Positions 59,575-64,000 of a DNA stretch of 64,000 nucleotides are shown one piece after another (the first letter of the stretch is position 1; the number at the start of each line of letters is the position of its first letter). A program made the position numbers and the translations under genes. The stretch is from Billgrantia antri (lineage in GTDB: Bacteria > Pseudomonadota > Gammaproteobacteria > Pseudomonadales > Halomonadaceae), in NCBI RefSeq assembly GCF_019430905.1, contig NZ_JAHYCA010000001.1, forward strand, positions 233,095 to 297,094, given 5' to 3'. Below the pieces are notes generated by a model. It saw only the letters and a program-made list of their open reading frames with translations. It made no database searches and had not been told where the DNA came from.

Positions 59575-59600
59575 GGCCCCGTGAAGACTGAGAGGTCACG

Positions 59601-60293
59601 ATGTTAGGCTTGACGTCCTCCGACTGGGAGGCTCTGCGACTGACCCTACGCCTGGCCCTGATCAGCACTGGCCTGCTGCTGGTGCTGTGCCTGCCGCTGG
59701 CCTGGTGGCTGGCCCATACCCAGCGGCGCATCAAGGTGGTCATAGAAGCCCTGGTGGCCTTGCCGCTGGTGCTGCCGCCGACGGTGATCGGCTTCTACCT
59801 GCTGATCCTGCTTGGGCCTCGCGGCGTCGTGGGCGGCACCCTGGAGCGCCTGGGCGTGGGCCATCTGGCCTTCACCTTTACCGGGTTGGTGATCGGTTCG
59901 ATGATCTATTCGCTGCCCTTCGTGGTGCAGCCGCTGCAGAACGCCTTCCAGGCCATGGGGCGCCGCCCCCTGGAGGTGGCCGCGACCCTGCGGGCCGGGC
60001 CCTTCGATCGCCTGCTGTCGGTGGTGCTGCCGCTGTCGCGGCAGGGCCTGCTTACCGCGGCGGTGCTTTCCTTTGCGCATACGCTGGGTGAATTCGGCGT
60101 ACTGCTGATGATCGGCGGCGGCATTCCGGGCCAGACCCAGGTGGCCTCGATTGCCATCTACAGCCATGTCGAAGCCTTGGACTACGCCTCGGCGCACCGC
60201 CTGTCGCTGTTCCTAATGCTGGTGGCCTTTACGCTGCTGACCTGCATCTACGCCCTCAACCGGCGCTTCAAGGTCGTGGGGGTGATGCCATGA
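59601..60293 (+). CDS. modB: Molybdate ABC permease ModB
   Basis: A 230-residue inner-membrane permease with five or six hydrophobic segments. It contains LPLVLPPTVIGFYLLILLG and the EAA loop EVAATLRAGPFDRLLSVVLPLSRQGLL, followed by FAHTLGEFGVLLMIGGGIPG, all ModB/CysT signatures. GAGG precedes the ATG. It overlaps modC by four bases. Confidence 0.96.
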   Translation: MLGLTSSDWEALRLTLRLALISTGLLLVLCLPLAWWLAHTQRRIKVVIEALVALPLVLPPTVIGFYLLILLGPRGVVGGTLERLGVGHLAFTFTGLVIGSMIYSLPFVVQPLQNAFQAMGRRPLEVAATLRAGPFDRLLSVVLPLSRQGLLTAAVLSFAHTLGEFGVLLMIGGGIPGQTQVASIAIYSHVEALDYASAHRLSLFLMLVAFTLLTCIYALNRRFKVVGVMP

Positions 60294-61354
60294 GTGTATC
60301 GGGTACCTTGCGGTTGAAGCGCGGCGACTTCGAACTCGAGGCCGAACTGGAACTTCCCGAGCGCGGGGTCACCGCGCTGTTCGGCCGCTCCGGCTCGGGC
60401 AAGACCACCCTATTGCGCTGCCTGGCCGGGCTCGAGCGTGGTGAGGGTTGGCTTTCGGTCAATGGCTGCCGCTGGCAGCATGGCCGGCACTTTCTGCCGG
60501 TGCACCGCCGCCCCCTGGGCTACGTGTTCCAGGAAGCCAGCCTGTTTCCCCATCTGCGGGTACGCGACAACCTGCGCTACGGCTACCGGCGGGTTGCTGC
60601 CGGCCAGCGCCGCGTCGACTTCGACGAGACCGTGCACCTGCTCGGCGTCGAGGCGCTGCTCGACCGGCACCCGCACGCGCTCTCCGGCGGCCAGCGCCAG
60701 CGCGTGGCCATCGCCCGGGCGCTGCTCGCCAGCCCCCGCCTGCTGCTGATGGACGAGCCCATGGCCTCACTCGATGCAGCCAGCAAGGCGGAGATCCTGC
60801 CCTACCTAGAGCGGCTGCACACGCACCTGGAAATCCCGGTGGTCTACGTCAGCCATGCCTTGGAGGAGGTGGCTCGGCTGGCCGATTACCTGGTACTGCT
60901 GGAGGCGGGCCGGGTGCTGGCCGCGGGCCCCCTGCACGAACTGCTGGTGCGCAGCGACCTGCCGCTGTCGCATGCCGATAATGCCGCCGCCGTGCTGGAG
61001 GCACGGGTCCTGGAATGCGATGCCGTGCAGCAGGTGATAGCGCTGGAGTGTGGCGCGGGGCGGTTATGGCTCTCCCACCCACCGGCCCCCACTGGCACGC
61101 CACTGCGGGTCAGCGTCAAGGCTCGGGATGTGGTGATCTCCCTCACCCCACCCCAGGATTCGAGCGTGCTCAACTGCCTGCCGGCACGTATCAGCGAGAT
61201 TGCCGACGATCCCCATCCGGGTCATCTGCTGGTGCGCCTGACGATCGGCGACCAGACCCTGATCTCCCGCATTACCCGCGAAGCGGCAAAACGCCTGGCA
61301 CTGGTCGTCGGTCAGCCGGTCTACGCCCAACTACGAGGAGCTGCCCTGTCGTGA
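60290..61354 (+). CDS. modC: Molybdate ABC ATPase ModC
   Basis: A 354-residue ATPase: Walker A GRSGSGKTT, signature LSGGQRQRVAIARALL, Walker B LLLMDEPMASLD, then a C-terminal TOBE/molbindin-like domain (about 285-350, NCLPARISEIADDPHPGHLLVRLTIG) that senses oxyanion. Length and order are typical. It ends 54 bp before the convergent modE. Confidence 0.96.
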   Translation: MSVSGTLRLKRGDFELEAELELPERGVTALFGRSGSGKTTLLRCLAGLERGEGWLSVNGCRWQHGRHFLPVHRRPLGYVFQEASLFPHLRVRDNLRYGYRRVAAGQRRVDFDETVHLLGVEALLDRHPHALSGGQRQRVAIARALLASPRLLLMDEPMASLDAASKAEILPYLERLHTHLEIPVVYVSHALEEVARLADYLVLLEAGRVLAAGPLHELLVRSDLPLSHADNAAAVLEARVLECDAVQQVIALECGAGRLWLSHPPAPTGTPLRVSVKARDVVISLTPPQDSSVLNCLPARISEIADDPHPGHLLVRLTIGDQTLISRITREAAKRLALVVGQPVYAQLRGAALS

Positions 61355-61408
61355 CGCCTCCGTTGTCGGGCTCGCCCGCGGCTTACCAGGGCGCAGGTGA
61401 GAAAATGT

Positions 61409-61777
61409 TCAATCCGATGGTGGCGAGGGGGCAAGCAGCGAGGCGAAGTCCTCCATCTCTTTCGCCACCGCCTCACTGGCGATGCGCTGCATGCGTTGAT
61501 AACGCGCCAGGACCTCTTCGCCGAACGGAGTGATCCTGGCGCCGCCACCGCCCTTGCCACCGGTGGCGGTATTGACCAGCGGTGCCTTGAAGCACTGATT
61601 CATGGTATCCACCAGCAGCCAGGCACGCCGGTAGCTCATCCCCATCTGGCGGGCCGCCGCGGAGATCGAACCGGTCTCGGCGATGGCCTCGAGCAACTGC
61701 ACCTTGCCTGGGCCCATGGCGATAGCATGGCCCAATTGAATGCGCAGGCGAGGGGTCATCGGGTCGTGGGCGGCCAC
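61409..61777 (-). CDS. modE: ModE-type molybdate regulator, DNA-binding domain only
   Basis: This 122-residue protein is the LysR-like winged helix of ModE (LRIQLGHAIAMGPGKVQLLEAIAETGSISAAARQMGMSYRRAWLLVDTMN) with the TGGKGGGGARITPFG wing. The two TOBE/Mop domains that bind molybdate in E. coli ModE are absent. The GTG start at 61777 has GGAG seven bases upstream; an ATG six codons later is possible. It converges on modC. How molybdate is sensed is unclear; other short ModE proteins may rely on a separate partner. Confidence 0.9.
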   Translation of the reverse strand: MAAHDPMTPRLRIQLGHAIAMGPGKVQLLEAIAETGSISAAARQMGMSYRRAWLLVDTMNQCFKAPLVNTATGGKGGGGARITPFGEEVLARYQRMQRIASEAVAKEMEDFASLLAPSPPSD

Positions 61778-61976
61778 GGTGCGACTCCATAGGGCAATTT
61801 CCGCTGGATGGTAGCATCACTCACCGATAACGGCATGGCCGTGGCGCTTGCCGCCGCTACCTGGTGTGGCGGCACTAGACTCCGATGGACGTCGGCCTCG
61901 CTGCCATACCGCAAACTGCTATCATGCCGGCTTCCACTTTCTGCCTTTTCACTTGCCATCGCTCAGGGAGGGCGCA

Positions 61977-63171
61977 ATGGGCTATCGTACCCTGCTGCGG
62001 GACCACCGGGGATTGCTGGGAATCTGCTTCCTGGCCATGTTCACCTCGAGTCTCGGCCAGAGCTTCTTCATCGGCCTGTTCCAGGCGCCAATCAGCGAGC
62101 GACTCGGGTTCACCCAGGGGGCAATTCGGCACTGCCTATGCGCTGGTCACGCTGATTTCCGGTTTCGCCGTGCTGCGCCTGGGGCCGAGCATCGACTGGG
62201 TATCACCGCGGCGCTTCGCCCTCCTGGTCATGGCGGCACTGGCCGCAGGCGTGCTGCTGCTGACGCTTTCGCCCTGGTGGGGCCTGGGGCTGTTGGGGCT
62301 GGGGCTGGTGCGCTTTTGCGGTCAGGGTATGATGACGCACCTGGGCAACACTCTGGCCGGACGCGAGTTCGTCAGCATGCGTGGGCGTGCTCTGGGCCTC
62401 GTCAGCATGGGCATGATGCTCGGCGAGACGCTGCTGCCGCCGCTGATCGCGGCGCTGCTGGTATGGCTCGGCTGGCGCGAGCTATGGTGGCTGTTCGGCC
62501 TGGTGCTGGCGGCCTTATGGCTGCCGCTGCTGCTGCGCGGCCCCTGGCCCGCGGCGCCCGGGCAGCGCCCCGCCCGCGGCCATCGACCCAGCGGCCCCCG
62601 CCCTTTTCGCGACGTCCGCTTCTGGCGTCTGCTGCCGCTGCTGATGACACTGCCGATCACCATGACCGGGCTGTTCATCTACCAGGCAGCGATGACCCGC
62701 GACCTGGGAAGCACCCTCGCCGTCTATGCCCTCGCCTTGACCGGCATGGGCCTGGCCAAGCTGCCCGGCGCGCTGCTCGGTGGCCGCTGGGTCGATCGCC
62801 TGGGCCCGGTGCGCCTGGCGCGCCTCTACCTGCTGCCCTACGCCCTGGCGCTAGGTCTCGCCATCACTTTCGGTGGCCATCTCGGCGTGTGGGCGCTGAT
62901 GGTAGGCGGCGGGCTCGCCATGGGCTCACAGGAGTCGATCGCCACCAGCCTGCTGGTGCGTATCTGGGGGGCCGAGCACCTCGGTACGGTGCGCGCTACG
63001 CTGAGCGCCGCCATGGTCTTTGCCACCGGTCTGGCCCCGGCGTTGCTGGGTATCGCGCTCGATCTCGGCGCGCACTTCTCGTTCATTCTGGCCGGCATGC
63101 TGGCCTTTCTCGTTTTCGGCTGGTGGCTCGCCCAGGGCGTCCTACGCAGCCCCGAGGCGCGCGGAGAGTGA
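61977..63171 (+). pseudogene. MFS transporter interrupted by a frameshift
   Basis: GGGAGG precedes an ATG at 61977 that starts MGYRTLLRDHRGLLGICFLAM; this frame holds the first membrane segments and reaches ERLGFTQGAI near 62125. The homologous protein then continues in another frame from FGTAYALVTLISGFAVL to the stop at 63171, with about ten more hydrophobic segments. Removing one G from the five-G run at 62117-62121 gives FTQGQFGTAYAL, so a single inserted base splits the gene. It could be a true pseudogene, phase variation or an assembly error. An intact product would be about 397 residues; the substrate is unknown. Confidence 0.88.
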
Positions 63172-63175
63172 CACG

Positions 63176-63202
63176 ACGACGCCGGCTCCAGGCCGGCGTC
63201 GT
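63176..63202. terminator. Hairpin between convergent MFS and usp genes
   Basis: ACGACGCCGGC pairs with GCCGGCGTCGT around TCCAG (11-bp stem). Neither side has a strong T-run, so it is terminator-like only; placement between convergent genes suggests shared use. Confidence 0.6.
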
Positions 63203-63221
63203 GAGGGATTGATAAATCTGC

Positions 63222-64000
63222 CTAGCGCAACAGCAGCACCGGTACCTTGGCCCGTCGCAGCATGGCGGTAGTGGTACTGCCCACCAGCAGGTGACGAATG
63301 CGCGAGTGGCCGTAGGCACCCATCACCAGCAGGTCGATGGCATTTTCCTCCTGGTAGACGCGCAGGGTCTCCTCCACCTCGCCGGCGCGAATTGCGCCTT
63401 CTGCCTCGTGGCCGGCCTCGCGCAGTGCGGCCAGTGCCCAGTCGAGCTGCGAGCGGTTGTCTCCGGTCTCGGCGCCGACGATTACCACGTGCACCGGGAT
63501 ACCGTTGAACAGCGGGCTCTTGGCTAGCATCTCGACGCCCTTGCGGGTGGTCTTGCTGCCGTCGAAGGCAAGCATCACCCGTTCGGGACGCTTGAAGGTC
63601 TCCGGCGCCATCAGGATCGGCCGGTGCATGGTGCGCACTACCCGCTCCAGGTTGGAGCCCAGGTGCTCGCTGGCCCGATGGGCGGTCTCGCCGCGCTTGC
63701 CCAGCACCAGCAGGCGAATCTCGTCCTCCAGTTCGGCCAGGGTCTCGACCAGGGTGCCGTTGCGCTGGCGCGTACCCGGCTCAGCCACGCCGTCCTCGAC
63801 TGCACGTTCCCGGGCCGCCTGGAGCATCAGTCGGCCCTGCTCCTGGGCCACCTTGGCGCGCTGTTCGTCGAGCTGCGAGAGCTCCTCGAGCAGGTGCTCG
63901 CGGGAGCCCAGGCCGATGTTGCCGGAGAGGTCCGCCTCGGCGGTCTGCGGGTGGTTGTCCACCACGTGCAGGAAGGTCAGCGGCGCACCCAGCGCCAGGC
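63222..64000 (-). CDS. Universal stress protein, tandem UspA domains (5' end outside window)
   Basis: The frame stays open to the window edge, so the N-terminus is missing; at least 259 residues are visible. The visible part is the end of a first Usp domain (LTFLHVVDNHPQ, LLVLGKRGETAHRASEHLGSNLERVVRTMHRPIL) and a complete second one (RVMLAFDGSKTTRKGVEMLA, LLVMGAYGHSRIRHLLVGSTTTAML) with the GX2GX9GST-type ATP loop. Tandem Usp proteins are typically RpoS- or starvation-induced; that is inference here. Confidence 0.93.
   Translation of the reverse strand, partial: LALGAPLTFLHVVDNHPQTAEADLSGNIGLGSREHLLEELSQLDEQRAKVAQEQGRLMLQAARERAVEDGVAEPGTRQRNGTLVETLAELEDEIRLLVLGKRGETAHRASEHLGSNLERVVRTMHRPILMAPETFKRPERVMLAFDGSKTTRKGVEMLAKSPLFNGIPVHVVIVGAETGDNRSQLDWALAALREAGHEAEGAIRAGEVEETLRVYQEENAIDLLVMGAYGHSRIRHLLVGSTTTAMLRRAKVPVLLLR

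Overview
The window (GC-rich, about 65% by eye) reads as a chromosomal segment of a halophilic gammaproteobacterium, most likely Halomonas or a close Halomonadaceae relative. This rests on the ispD-ispF-truD-surE-pcm-nlpD-rpoS order, Pseudomonas-like Entner-Doudoroff genes with HexR, a short LOV protein of the Pseudomonas type, and strongly G/C-biased third codon positions. No rRNA, tRNA, CRISPR array, prophage or transposase gene was seen.

Layout. 1-5.5 kb: the 3' part of a large modular surface or secreted protein, converging on a two-gene type I secretion operon (ABC exporter and HlyD-type adaptor). 5.7-18.5 kb: glyA, a 157-bp MITE-like palindromic element, an orphan exported protein, the ybbA-ybbP ABC pair beside tesA, a SelW-like/DMT pair, an MFS protein, a short LOV photoreceptor, a small acidic protein, ettA and a 52-aa DUF1328 membrane peptide. 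18.6-30.8 kb: housekeeping cell-envelope and stress block, all on the minus strand (lpxL-type acyltransferase, alr, tolC, rpoS, nlpD, DUF368, pcm, surE, truD, ispF, ispD, ftsB, a DUF482-type acyltransferase).

31-55 kb is a central-carbon island: edd-glk-mutarotase-aldo/keto reductase-fructokinase; fruR divergent from the fructose PTS operon fruBKA; an Aer-like chemoreceptor; zwf-pgl-eda divergent from hexR; and a galactonate-type dgoR-dgoD-dgoK-dgoA operon preceded by an SSS-family sugar (acid) symporter. All routes feed the Entner-Doudoroff or De Ley-Doudoroff pathway, ending in pyruvate and glyceraldehyde-3-phosphate. The non-coding DNA carries matching operators: HexR-like TGTAAT/TACA palindromes before edd, between zwf and hexR and before the symporter; two FruR/Cra-like sites before fruB; and an AAATGTCNGACATT palindrome before both dgoR and the symporter. 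The symporter therefore appears to sit under both HexR-like and DgoR-like control.

55-61.8 kb: two oxyanion ABC systems, a PhnCDE-like set resembling putative selenate transporters, and modABC with a convergent short modE and ModE-like half-sites before modA. A RidA-family gene lies between them. 62-64 kb: an MFS gene split by an apparent one-base insertion in a G run, and a two-domain universal stress protein cut by the window end.

The most unusual points are the MITE-like element that supplies a stop codon, the doubly regulated symporter, the short LOV protein, the non-RTX type I secretion candidate with a mosaic internal repeat, the CATG-overlapping divergent starts of ybbA and tesA, and the frameshifted transporter.
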